From: Natronococcus sp. AD-5
GTDB taxonomy: Archaea > Halobacteriota > Halobacteria > Halobacteriales > Natrialbaceae
Length of the DNA stretch: 64,000 nucleotides
Direction of reading: 5' to 3'
Assembly: GCF_030734285.1 (NCBI RefSeq)
Contig: NZ_CP132294.1
Coordinates: 496,001-560,000 of the forward strand
Shown here piece by piece: positions 18,229-26,429 of this stretch. The notes beneath the pieces were generated by a model. The model had not been told where the DNA came from. It did not search any database and worked only from the letters and a program-made list of their open reading frames with translations. The position numbers and the translations under genes are program-made. How positions within the stretch are numbered: the stretch's first letter is position 1; each line of letters starts with the position of its first letter.

Positions 18229-19365
18229 TCAGGGTTCCCGTTCGGTCGCGTCGAGGGTTCCTTCTTCGTCGAAGCGTTTCGCCCGGAGGTACCGCGCTCG
18301 GTAGCGATTCGCGCCGTCGTTGACGTCCGCCTCGCGGATCTCGTCGGTGCGCCCCTCCGCGGCCGCGTCGATCAGTTCCGCGAGCTGGTTGAGTTCGCTC
18401 GTCGTGAGCTCGAGTTCGTACGTCCGCTCTTCTTCGGACTCGAGGATCGTCCACTTGCGGGCGGCGGCGATCACGACCGAACACGGCTCGCGACAGGGGA
18501 AGGGGCCGTCGCCGCCGTCGACGTCGAGGTCGTCGCCCTCCTCGTACTGCCACTCCCGCCGGCGGAGACACTGCGAGTCGACGCAGCAGGCCTCGGCCAT
18601 CCAGTCGACGGCCTCGCGGGGCAGTTCGTCGATCACGTCGTAGATGCCGGTCTGGCGCTCTGCGGTCTCGAGCCAGTGATCGACGTCGAGTTCGCCGCGC
18701 AGCTCGCGGTGCCAGTTGGCGACCGTCGCCGGGTAGAGGAACTCGACCGTATCGACGAGCTCCCGGCCGGAGAGCTCCGTGAACGCCCAGCCCGACCGCA
18801 GCGTCGGCGCCGTCTTCAACGGCCGGTAGCGGCCGTCCTCGTCCTCGGTCGCCAGTTCGCGCGCCTCGCGCGGATCGTCGTAGACGTCGAGGTCGCCGAG
18901 GTCGCTCCCGGCGTCGTCGGCGTGCCAGAGATCGTAGACGCGCTCGCCGTTCGGCTTCTCGACGTCGACGAACCTGGCGGTGATGCGAAGCTGTCCCCAC
19001 CCCCGGTCGATGCCGTCCGCGAGCGCCTCGTACCGTTCCGGGACGGCGAGCGTCGCATCGTCCAGCGTTCGACGATCGGCTCGCTCGGCGTCCGCGAGCG
19101 GCGCTCGTTCGCACCACCGGAGAAACGCCCGGCGCGCGGTTCCCTCGCCTTCGATCTCCCGCTGCCAGTACCGCCAGTTCGAGACGTACGCCTCGAGCGG
19201 CCCGAGGGCGTCGCGGAGCGCCGCGTCGTCGAGTCCGGCGTGCTTCGTCTCGGGCGTCTCGAGCGCGTACCCGTCGTCCTCGCGCTCGAGGCGGAGCCCG
19301 TCGAACGCGAGTCCCTCGTCCGCGGCGGCGAGCAGGGCCTCGAGATCGGTCGTCGATTCCGCCAC
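18229..19365 (-). CDS. DR2241 family protein
   Basis: A 378-aa protein of the DR2241 type, which in archaea travels with or is fused to CbiX cobaltochelatases. A Cys-rich cluster (EACCVDSQCLRRREW, then PCREPCSVVIAAARKW) could hold a metal or Fe-S centre; family members have been suggested to stabilise a 4Fe-4S cluster. It starts 2 bp after the stop of the CbiX gene, so the two form one operon. Role in cobalamin or sirohaem metal insertion is inference from context. Confidence 0.8.
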   Translation of the reverse strand: MAESTTDLEALLAAADEGLAFDGLRLEREDDGYALETPETKHAGLDDAALRDALGPLEAYVSNWRYWQREIEGEGTARRAFLRWCERAPLADAERADRRTLDDATLAVPERYEALADGIDRGWGQLRITARFVDVEKPNGERVYDLWHADDAGSDLGDLDVYDDPREARELATEDEDGRYRPLKTAPTLRSGWAFTELSGRELVDTVEFLYPATVANWHRELRGELDVDHWLETAERQTGIYDVIDELPREAVDWMAEACCVDSQCLRRREWQYEEGDDLDVDGGDGPFPCREPCSVVIAAARKWTILESEEERTYELELTTSELNQLAELIDAAAEGRTDEIREADVNDGANRYRARYLRAKRFDEEGTLDATEREP

Positions 19366-19367
19366 GG

Positions 19368-20279
19368 TCAGTCACCCGCCCCCGCGCCCGGTCCGGGCTC
19401 GCTCCGGGTCTCGCCGTCGGTCCCGACGGCCGTCGCCGCCCTGACCCGTTCGACCGCGTCGCCGAGGTCCGCGCCGGCGTCGGCCGCCCGCTCTAAGATC
19501 ACGTCCGCCATCAGGCCCTCGGTGCCGACGGCGCCGGCGTACCAGATTCGGTGGCCGTCGACCTCGGCCGGAACGTCCCACCCGAGTCGGTAGTCCTCGG
19601 TCAGGCCCACGTCCTCGGGGATGTCCTCCTGCGTGTGGTAGCCGTCGGCGATGAACAGCGGGACGACGACGATATCGTCCGTCTCGAAAAAGTCCGTGAC
19701 GTCGTCGACCTCGGGCTCCTCGTCCATGAACAGTGCCTTCACCTCGTCGAAGCGACCCCGTTCGCGGATGCGCTCGGTGTGGTACTCGATCGCCTTCGCG
19801 GAGTTCTCGTTGCGCTCGGTGCCGTGACCGACGACCGCGAGGCCGAATCCGTCGCCGACGTCGGGATCCTCGGTGACGCTCTCGGCGCGCTGGACGATGA
19901 CGTCCGTCATCGCGTCGTGCGTTCCGACCGGTCCGCAGTAGTGGACCGTCTTGCCGACGTCCGTCGCCTCGAGGGTCGCCTGCGAGGCGTCGGTGCCGTC
20001 CGACTCCCACCTTTCGGGATCCCAGTCCTCGAGTCGGAGTTCCCGGGGGATCACCTGCTCGGTGAAGTAGCCCTCGCTGATAAAGAGCGGGACGACGAAC
20101 ACCTCGTCGGCCTCGAGGGTGCGGATCACCTCGCGGAAGTGCGGCTCCTCCTTCCAGAACGCCTCGCGGACCTCGTCGAACGCGCCCGTCTCGCAGACGG
20201 TGTCCGCGTGGGCGTAGGTCGGGTCCGAGGCGTCCGGATTCAGGTGCGATCCGTGCGCCGCGATGACCAGCGCTTGCAT
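19368..20279 (-). CDS. cbiX: CbiX-type sirohydrochlorin cobaltochelatase, duplicated domain
   Basis: A 303-aa protein with two CbiX halves. The first has VIAAHGSHLNPDAS and EVFVVPLFISEGYFTEQ. The second has LAVVGHGTERNENSAK and DIVVVPLFIADGYHTQED. The His of each AAHGS/VGHGT loop is the expected metal-binding or catalytic residue. CbiX inserts Co(II) (or Ni/Fe in relatives) into sirohydrochlorin early in anaerobic cobalamin synthesis. The C-terminal tail is Gly/Pro-rich. It heads an operon with the DR2241 gene. Confidence 0.9.
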   Translation of the reverse strand: MQALVIAAHGSHLNPDASDPTYAHADTVCETGAFDEVREAFWKEEPHFREVIRTLEADEVFVVPLFISEGYFTEQVIPRELRLEDWDPERWESDGTDASQATLEATDVGKTVHYCGPVGTHDAMTDVIVQRAESVTEDPDVGDGFGLAVVGHGTERNENSAKAIEYHTERIRERGRFDEVKALFMDEEPEVDDVTDFFETDDIVVVPLFIADGYHTQEDIPEDVGLTEDYRLGWDVPAEVDGHRIWYAGAVGTEGLMADVILERAADAGADLGDAVERVRAATAVGTDGETRSEPGPGAGAGD

Positions 20280-20388
20280 GGCTGGTCGTTGGAAGGGGGA
20301 CGGTTTATCGACTTCGCTGTCGGCGCCGGTCGCCGAGTCCGGAGGACGCCGGCCGCCGGGCTTCGCTCGGGCGAAACGCGGCCCGCGA

Positions 20389-20742
20389 TCACGAGGGGAC
20401 GGAGACGTCGGTCCGGGCCTCGCAGACCCCCTCCTGCGCTCGCAACTCGGCCGCGGCGGTGTACTCGCCCGGCTGCGGGTTCTCCCACTCGGCCTCGTAC
20501 GTCGCCTCCTCGCCGGGGGCGATCCGTTCGGAGCTGATCATCTGGGCGAACATCCGCCCGTCGGTAAAGCGCCAGACCTCCCGCCCCTCGTCTTCGACGA
20601 CGAACTCCGCCTTGCAAGCGTCCGAGAACCGCAGTTCGACCGGTTCGGATCCGGTGTTGGCGACGACGAACGCGAACGCCACCGTATCGGGTCCCGGCGC
20701 GCCCGACGAGACAGTCGCCTCGAGTCGTCCTTCGAGCGTCAT
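20389..20742 (-). CDS. BsuPI-related proteinase-inhibitor domain protein
   Basis: A 117-aa protein of the BsuPI fold: FAFVVANTGSEPVELRFSDA, FVVEDEGREVWRFTDG, ISSERIAPGEEATYEAEWEN and YTAAAELRAQEGV. This immunoglobulin-like domain is common in haloarchaea, and inhibitor activity has been shown only for the Bacillus protein. There is no signal peptide, so it should be cytoplasmic. Start at MTLEGRLEA, since the upstream frame is arginine-rich. It lies 71 bp beyond the phoD stop on the same strand. Confidence 0.8.
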   Translation of the reverse strand: MTLEGRLEATVSSGAPGPDTVAFAFVVANTGSEPVELRFSDACKAEFVVEDEGREVWRFTDGRMFAQMISSERIAPGEEATYEAEWENPQPGEYTAAAELRAQEGVCEARTDVSVPS

Positions 20743-20813
20743 ACGTCCGGCTTCGGTGCCGTCGCCGATAGGTCTTCCCGTGGCCGTGAAAAACCGAGGG
20801 CGATCGGTCCGGT

Positions 20814-22952
20814 TTACTTCGAGAGGACGACGTTGTCGAGGTAGCTCGTGCCGCGTTCCGACCGGTACTCGCCGCGAATGCGGAGCGTATCCAGGTCGGC
20901 GAGGACGGTGCGGAGCGTCGCCTCGGTCGCCAGGGGCTCCCGGCTCGTCAAGTCGATCCAGCCGGCGTCGGCCGTGAGCGGCACCTCGAACGTGGACCAC
21001 TCCGCGCCCGGAGTGTCGTCTGAGCCGCGGAACTCGTAGACGAGCGTTTCCTCGCCGCTCGCGAGGAGGACGTCCCCGCCCTCTATCGGATCGGCGTCGA
21101 ACTGTCGATCTGTCCCCTCCTGGCGGAGATCGAACGAGAGCGTTCCGCCGTAGAACGCCTCGCGGGCGCCGAGGAACTTGAACGGAGCCTGATAGTACCA
21201 GGCGACGCCGTCGCGGTTCTCGGCGTCGCATATGTGACCGCCGGGGTTCCCGCCGCGACGGTGGTACTCGGGCCGGTCGCTCCCGCCGTTCCGCGAGACG
21301 AGCCAGCCGTCGGCGTCCGCGTCGAACGTGCTCTCGACCCGGTCGGGCGCCGACGTTTCCGGGTCGGCGTCCCTCGCGCGGATCGTCTTCGCGAACTGCT
21401 CCGCTCCGTGCTCGTCGTAGATGCCGATCGTCAGCTCCTCGCCCGACTCGTCGACCTCGACGGTCCCGAAGTTGGCGTACTCGCCCTTGGCGAAGAACGT
21501 CGTGGGGTTGAGCGGCGAGTACAGTTCGTCCGGTTTTCCGGCCGGCGCGCCGAGGGGGCCGGCGACCGCCTCGAAGAATTCGAACTCACCGTCGTCGTCC
21601 GGATCGAACGCCCCGACGATCGACTTGTGAACGTCTCCGGCGACGACGACCAGGTTCGAAATCCCCTCCGTCCGGACGTGCTCGACGAGGTCGAGGAGTT
21701 CCGACTCGTACCCGGTTCGATCCGCGGGCGTCGCCCACGAGTCGGACGGGTGGCCGAGCGGGGCCGGCGAGGCGAGCATCTTCCACGTCGCGTCGGACGC
21801 CGCGAGCGCCTCCTTCAGCCACTCGCGTTGCTCCCGGCCGAGGAGGGTCTTCGAGTCGCGTTCGACGTTCGGATCCCGATACTGCCGGGTATCGATGAGA
21901 AACAGTTCGACGTGTTTCCCCCATCGGAACGAGTCGTAGAACGTGTTGGATTCGCCCGGCGGACTGTCCTCGTCCCGATCGAGCGGCCAGTACTCTCGGA
22001 AGGCGCGCCGCCCCTCTGGCATCAGCGGCTCGATCGGGCCCGCGAAGTTGTTGATGACCTCGTGGTCGTCCCAGACGGTGTAGACCGACGTCGACTCGAG
22101 AAGCTCCCTGAGGTTCGTCCGCTCCGCGACCGCCGCCGGCGGATCGCGCATCTCCTTGTACTTGGCCCGGTAGATCTCGAGGGCCTCGTCGATCGGCGTG
22201 TTCTCGGTGACCTTCCCGGCCGGCGTCCGCGCGTCGGCGTAGATCGTGTCCCCGTGATAGAGGAAGAAGTCCGGCTCCCGCTCCGCGATCGTCCGCAGGC
22301 CGGGGAAGGGCGGCTCGACGGGATCGTCGCCGTATCCCCACGTGTCGCCGCTCCAGGCGAAGGTGACGCGCTTCTCGTCGGTCGGCGACGGCGCCGTGAC
22401 GAACGTGCCGCTCTCGATCTCGTCGGCGATCGCGTCCGCCGTCAGTTCGGCGCGCTCTCCCTCGTCGCTCTCCGGCAGATCGAGGTCGATCCGATCCGCC
22501 GCATCCGGTGACGCGGGTGGAACGTCTCGATCTCCTTGCCGACCGCGCTCGTCTCCCTCCCGATCGCGCCGCGGCGTCGCCCAGACGTAGTAGCGATACC
22601 GCGTGCCGGACGCGAGTTCCTGCAGTCGCACCTGTCCGGCGTAGTCGGTCTCTCCGTCGACCGTCGTCCGTTCGTATCCGGACTCGTCGTCCGACCCCTC
22701 GGCGCCGTACGCGACGTGGAGCGTCGCGTCGCGTTCGGCGCGCGTCCAGACGATCGCCGTCGTCGCGGTGACGTCGCCCGCGGCGACGCCGTGCGTGAGC
22801 GGTACGAAACCGTCGTCGTTATCGTCCGAGCCCGCCGCTCCGGCCGCCGATCCCGCGAGGCCGGCGGTCGTCGCGGCCGCGCCGATCGCTCGGAGAAACG
22901 TCCGTCGACCGCCCGTCGATTCGTCCCGTTCGGTGGCGTTGGTGTCTTCCAT
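20814..22952 (-). CDS. phoD: PhoD-type alkaline phosphatase with C-terminal accessory domain
   Basis: A 712-aa exported phosphodiesterase/phosphatase. A Tat signal (GGRRTFLRAIGAAATTAG) is followed by the PhoD N domain (THGVAAGDVTATTAIVWTRA). The metallophosphatase core has FLYHGDTIYADA, VWDDHEVINNF, FLIDTRQYRD and VVVAGDVHKSIVG, supplying Fe/Ca ligands. Residues of about 550-712 form an extra beta-rich domain (STFDADADGWLVSRNGGSD, WIDLTSREPL), probably carbohydrate-binding or laminin-like. It should release phosphate outside the cell. Confidence 0.92.
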   Translation of the reverse strand: MEDTNATERDESTGGRRTFLRAIGAAATTAGLAGSAAGAAGSDDNDDGFVPLTHGVAAGDVTATTAIVWTRAERDATLHVAYGAEGSDDESGYERTTVDGETDYAGQVRLQELASGTRYRYYVWATPRRDREGDERGRQGDRDVPPASPDAADRIDLDLPESDEGERAELTADAIADEIESGTFVTAPSPTDEKRVTFAWSGDTWGYGDDPVEPPFPGLRTIAEREPDFFLYHGDTIYADARTPAGKVTENTPIDEALEIYRAKYKEMRDPPAAVAERTNLRELLESTSVYTVWDDHEVINNFAGPIEPLMPEGRRAFREYWPLDRDEDSPPGESNTFYDSFRWGKHVELFLIDTRQYRDPNVERDSKTLLGREQREWLKEALAASDATWKMLASPAPLGHPSDSWATPADRTGYESELLDLVEHVRTEGISNLVVVAGDVHKSIVGAFDPDDDGEFEFFEAVAGPLGAPAGKPDELYSPLNPTTFFAKGEYANFGTVEVDESGEELTIGIYDEHGAEQFAKTIRARDADPETSAPDRVESTFDADADGWLVSRNGGSDRPEYHRRGGNPGGHICDAENRDGVAWYYQAPFKFLGAREAFYGGTLSFDLRQEGTDRQFDADPIEGGDVLLASGEETLVYEFRGSDDTPGAEWSTFEVPLTADAGWIDLTSREPLATEATLRTVLADLDTLRIRGEYRSERGTSYLDNVVLSK

Positions 22953-23027
22953 GTTACCGCGGCAGATCCGTGGTTTAGAATATACAATAAATTATATAAT
23001 TTTTATATTTTTAACTATGGAAGACAC
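22942..23027. promoter_or_regulatory. AT-rich divergent promoter flanked by an 11-bp inverted repeat
   Basis: Between phoD and the DUF2797 gene. An AT-only-like tract (22977-23016) provides TATA elements for both directions. GTGTCTTCCAT (22942-22952, phoD start codon on the minus strand) recurs inverted as ATGGAAGACAC (23017-23027). The right copy opens a 10-codon frame ending in TGA. Nothing else is evident up to 23189. Confidence 0.55.
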
Positions 23028-23189
23028 GTTCGGATACGTTCGCCGCTGAACCGCTACGTACCGTCGATACCGAAACGAACCGCGTCGCGACGGCGGCGGA
23101 CCGCGCGGCGACGCGTCGGGAGCGATCGATCCGATCGTCGAGGCGACGAGAACGCTACGTCTATCCGTTCCCGCGCCGAACGCGAACGC

Positions 23190-23942
23190 GTGCAACTGGT
23201 CGGCTACGAACCGAGCGGACGGGGGTCGGCGCTGCTCCTGAGCGACGGCGGCGTAGCGGAGCGACGCCACCTCGAGCCCGGCGAGACGCTCTCGTACGCG
23301 CTCGGTTCACGCCACTGCGCCGGCGTCATCGACGACGGCGAGCACGTTTCCTGCGACCGTCCGTCCGCCCCCTACTGCGAGTACCACACGAGCACGTGGG
23401 TCTGCGCCCGCTGTACTGGCACCTGCCTGAAAGACGAGATGGACTGCTACGAGGAACACGCCGTTTACATCGCGGCGTTCGCGCCGGACACGTTCAAAGT
23501 GGGCGTCACCAAGAGCCGGCGCCTCGAGACCCGACTCCGCGAACAGGGCGCCGATCGGGCGGCCCACGTCCACACGGTTTCGAACGGGCGGATCGCTCGA
23601 GAACTCGAGGCCGAAATCGCGGAGCGGCTGGTCGACCGCGTCCGGACCGGGCCGAAGGTCGCGGCGCTCGCGAGCACGGTCGACGAGGCGGCGTGGGAAG
23701 ACGTTCTGGCGGAGTTCGACGTCATCGAGCGGTTCGCGTTCGACTACGGCCTCGCGCTCGACGACCGTCCGGTTCGCGAGACGCTCGCGTCCGGAACGGT
23801 CGTCGGCGTCAAGGGACGGCTGCTCGTCCTCGAGACCGGCGGAACGACCTACGCCGTCGACATGCGCGATCTCGTCGGCTACGAACTCGAGGAGGGCGAG
23901 ACCAAGCGGAGTCTCCAGTCGTCGCTGGGTTCGTTCGGGTGA
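23190..23942 (+). CDS. DUF2797 family protein
   Basis: A 250-aa protein. It begins VQLVGYEPSG (GTG start) and carries a zinc-like cluster: SRHCAGVIDDGEHVSC, then PYCEYH, then VCARCTGTCLKDEMDC. A central FAPDTFKVGVTKSRRLETRL region resembles the GIY-YIG-like core described for DUF2797. The rest is alpha-rich, with a late strand GRLLVLETGGTTYAVDM. Function unknown; a nucleic-acid role is plausible from the Cys cluster and GIY-like core. The start was chosen because family members begin at the QLVGY segment. Confidence 0.8.
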   Translation: MQLVGYEPSGRGSALLLSDGGVAERRHLEPGETLSYALGSRHCAGVIDDGEHVSCDRPSAPYCEYHTSTWVCARCTGTCLKDEMDCYEEHAVYIAAFAPDTFKVGVTKSRRLETRLREQGADRAAHVHTVSNGRIARELEAEIAERLVDRVRTGPKVAALASTVDEAAWEDVLAEFDVIERFAFDYGLALDDRPVRETLASGTVVGVKGRLLVLETGGTTYAVDMRDLVGYELEEGETKRSLQSSLGSFG

Positions 23943-24015
23943 ACGGACGCGGCCCGCCGCGGCGCGAACTCGTGACATGGCAATCCTTTTCCCCGGTGGT
24001 CGTGAATCCAGACCT

Positions 24016-24387
24016 ATGACAGACGAAAACGAAGCCAACGGCGACAACGGCGACAACGGCGACGGCGGCGAGGAGAAGTCCTTCCGCGAGCGAGTCGAGG
24101 AGATCCGCGAAAAGCGAGCCGAGGAGGGCGAAGGCGAAGGCGAGCCCCCGGAGAGCCCGTTCGGTGGCGGCGGCGGTGGCCCCGGCGGCATGGGCGGCGG
24201 CAACCCGTTCGCCCAGATGATGGGCGGCATGATGGGCGGCGGCCCCGGCGGCCCCGGCGGTCCGGGCGGCCGCGGCCAGGAGGAAAGTAACGAGGAACTC
24301 GTCCGCGAAGTGCGACAGCTCCGCGACGAGATGCGCGACCAGACCCGCGCGTTAAAGCGCATCGCCGACGCGCTCGAGGACCAGTAA
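24016..24387 (+). CDS. Gly/Met-rich linker protein with C-terminal coiled coil
   Basis: A 123-aa protein in three parts. An acidic charged N-terminus (residues 1-50, with NGDNGDNGDG and KSFRERVEEIREKRA) is followed by a flexible middle (50-88) rich in Gly, Pro and Met, with GGMGGGN and MMGGMMGGG. A short C-terminal coiled coil (LVREVRQLRDEMRDQTRALK) ends it. It could be an oligomerising adaptor. I recognise no family with known function. Convergent with the glycosyltransferase gene. Confidence 0.65.
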   Translation: MTDENEANGDNGDNGDGGEEKSFRERVEEIREKRAEEGEGEGEPPESPFGGGGGGPGGMGGGNPFAQMMGGMMGGGPGGPGGPGGRGQEESNEELVREVRQLRDEMRDQTRALKRIADALEDQ

Positions 24388-24410
24388 ACCGCCCTCCCTT
24401 TTGTCGCTCG

Positions 24411-25532
24411 CTATCGCACCGTCAGCGACGCGTACGCCCGCTGGAGCCGATCGATCGCTCGATCGACGCCGATCGACGACCGGTGCTCGAGACAGCGCTC
24501 CTCGAACGCCGCGCGATCGGCGAGGACGCGCTCGATCGCGCGCGCGAACGACTCGTCGTCGCACGGCGGGTAGTGCAGCCCGGTCTCGCCGTCGCTCACG
24601 GTCTCCGCGAGCGCGCCCGCATCGACGGCGACGACCGGCGTGCCGCAGGCCATCGCCTCGAGCGCGACCATCCCGCGCGTCTCGACGGGGCTCGGGAACG
24701 CGAAGACGTCGAGCGCCGCGTACAACGCCGGCAGGTCGTCCCTGTCGAGAAACCCGAGGAAGCGCGCGTCGACGCCGAGCGCCGCAGCCCGCCGTTCGAG
24801 CGCGGGTCTGGCGGGGCCGTCGCCGCCGAAGACGACCGTGACGCGATCGGTCTCGAGTCGCGCCGCCGCCTCGAGCAGTTCCTGGAGGCGTTTCTCGTGA
24901 CCGTGGCGACCGGTGTAGCCGATCAGCGGGCGATCGGGCTCGAGGCCGTACCGATCGCGAAACCGCGTCGCGTCGACGGGCCGGAACCGCTCGGTGTCGA
25001 CGCCGTTGGGAACGACGCGGACGGGCGTCGAGACGCCGACGCGCTCGCGGACGTCGTCGCGGGTCGTCGTCGACGGGACGAGTACGAGGTCGGCGCGGTC
25101 GTAGAACCGGCGTTCGTACGCGGTCACGCCCCGTCCCACGAGATCGGCGAGTCGCTCCCCCGGTGCGACGTACGGCGCGTACGCGGCGGTCGGCGTGTGG
25201 TAGGACGCGACCAGCGGGAGCGCCGCCGTGCGCGCGTACCGCAGGGCGGCGAGGCCGATCGGAAACGGCGTGTGAGCGTGGACGACGTCGATTCGGGGAA
25301 GCGTCCGCGGAACGCGCGGCTGGCCGAGTCGGAACCCCTCGTAGAACGGAAAACCGACGCTCGGAAGGGGGTGTTCCCCGTCGCCGGGTTCGTAGCCCGC
25401 GGCGTCCGGGAAGACGACCTCCATTCGGCCCCCGCGCCGAGTCCACCGATCGCGCCAGGTGCGGACGGCGTAGGTAGTGCCGTTGACCGTCGGGAGGTAG
25501 GTGTCGGTGAAGGCGGCGACCCGTTCGAGCAT
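24411..25532 (-). CDS. GT4-family glycosyltransferase
   Basis: A 373-aa GT-B glycosyltransferase. N domain: FTDTYLPTVNGTTYAVRTW, VHAHTPFPIGLAALRYA. C domain: VVPNGVDTERF, IGYTGRHGHEKRLQELL, and the nucleotide-sugar motif PSPVETRGMVALEAMACG with its ExxxxxxxE glutamates. It resembles enzymes that glycosylate membrane lipids (diacylglycerol or phosphatidylinositol mannosyltransferase types). It is the last gene of a same-strand run and begins 57 bp after the PAP2 gene stop, so a lipid-linked acceptor is a reasonable guess. Confidence 0.88.
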   Translation of the reverse strand: MLERVAAFTDTYLPTVNGTTYAVRTWRDRWTRRGGRMEVVFPDAAGYEPGDGEHPLPSVGFPFYEGFRLGQPRVPRTLPRIDVVHAHTPFPIGLAALRYARTAALPLVASYHTPTAAYAPYVAPGERLADLVGRGVTAYERRFYDRADLVLVPSTTTRDDVRERVGVSTPVRVVPNGVDTERFRPVDATRFRDRYGLEPDRPLIGYTGRHGHEKRLQELLEAAARLETDRVTVVFGGDGPARPALERRAAALGVDARFLGFLDRDDLPALYAALDVFAFPSPVETRGMVALEAMACGTPVVAVDAGALAETVSDGETGLHYPPCDDESFARAIERVLADRAAFEERCLEHRSSIGVDRAIDRLQRAYASLTVR

Positions 25533-25589
25533 TCGTTCGGATCGTCTCTGCCGTCGCGTAAATGCGTTGGTTCGTGCGGCGTTCCCGAG

Positions 25590-26429
25590 CTACCGGTGGC
25601 GGATCGAGGCCGCCCACCGCTCGAGGGAGATCCGTTCGGAGAGCGACCAGCGATCGACGAGCATGCCCGCGAGTTCGACGCAGACGTACGCGAGGACGGC
25701 CCCGGCGACGACGTCGATCCCCCAGTGGATCCCCAGGTACATCGTCGAGAACGCGACGCTGATCCCCAGCACGCCCGCGACGGGATACCAGCGCGGGTAG
25801 ACGCCCCGCGTTCGATGGGCGAGGATGGCGACGGTGGCCGCGAGCGAGGTGTGCAACGACGGGAAGACGTTCGTGTTGCGGTTGACTTCCCGTGTGAGGT
25901 GCTGGTACTGCGGGTACGTATCGTACAGTAGGGCCTGGACTTCGGGCATCACGTTCCGCGGCCCGTAGGCGATGACGAAGACGTACAACAGGAGTCCGAG
26001 CGCGTAGTTGAGCGTGTACGCCGTCAGCAGCTCCCGCAGCGGCCGAGTGTTCGACAGCGCGAAGTAGGCGACGACGGGGAAGACGAGCAGGAAGACGTAG
26101 CCGTAGATGTAGATGAACGAGAAGTACGACGTCAGCGCCGCCGTCTCGTAGGACTGGAGCCAGAAGATGAATCGGCCTTCGATCTCGTAAATCTGCCACG
26201 TGGGGTTCCAGTCGATTATCCACGAGAGGTCGGGGACGACCTCTCTGGCGACGCTGTTGCCGAGCAATACGGCGGCGAGGACGACCGTGACCGGCGTGGC
26301 CGCACGCACCCGGTCTTTCCACTCGACGCGGGTCTCTCGGAGCCGGTAGCGGCCGACGAAGAGGCCGAGTCCGGCGAGTATCATGAGCGTCACGACGATA
26401 ACCAGCTGGACGAGTACCTGGACCAGCAT
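25590..26429 (-). CDS. PAP2/Aur1-like membrane phosphotransferase (copy A)
   Basis: A 279-aa protein with about six transmembrane helices. The PAP2 superfamily active site is present: GPRN (156-159), FPSLHTS with His193, and STMYLGIHWGIDV with His235 and Asp239. The PSLH variant and overall layout fit the inositolphosphorylceramide-synthase (Aur1) branch, which transfers or hydrolyses lipid phosphate. Its ATG overlaps the stop of the solute-binding lipoprotein gene by one base (TGATG), so translation is coupled. A close paralogue is at 28260-29132. Confidence 0.87.
   Translation of the reverse strand: MLVQVLVQLVIVVTLMILAGLGLFVGRYRLRETRVEWKDRVRAATPVTVVLAAVLLGNSVAREVVPDLSWIIDWNPTWQIYEIEGRFIFWLQSYETAALTSYFSFIYIYGYVFLLVFPVVAYFALSNTRPLRELLTAYTLNYALGLLLYVFVIAYGPRNVMPEVQALLYDTYPQYQHLTREVNRNTNVFPSLHTSLAATVAILAHRTRGVYPRWYPVAGVLGISVAFSTMYLGIHWGIDVVAGAVLAYVCVELAGMLVDRWSLSERISLERWAASIRHR

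Noticed and set aside
22536-23189. Upstream extension of the DUF2797 frame
   Set aside because: It runs antisense through phoD and is arginine-rich. Family members begin at the QLVGY segment, and the promoter lies inside the extension.
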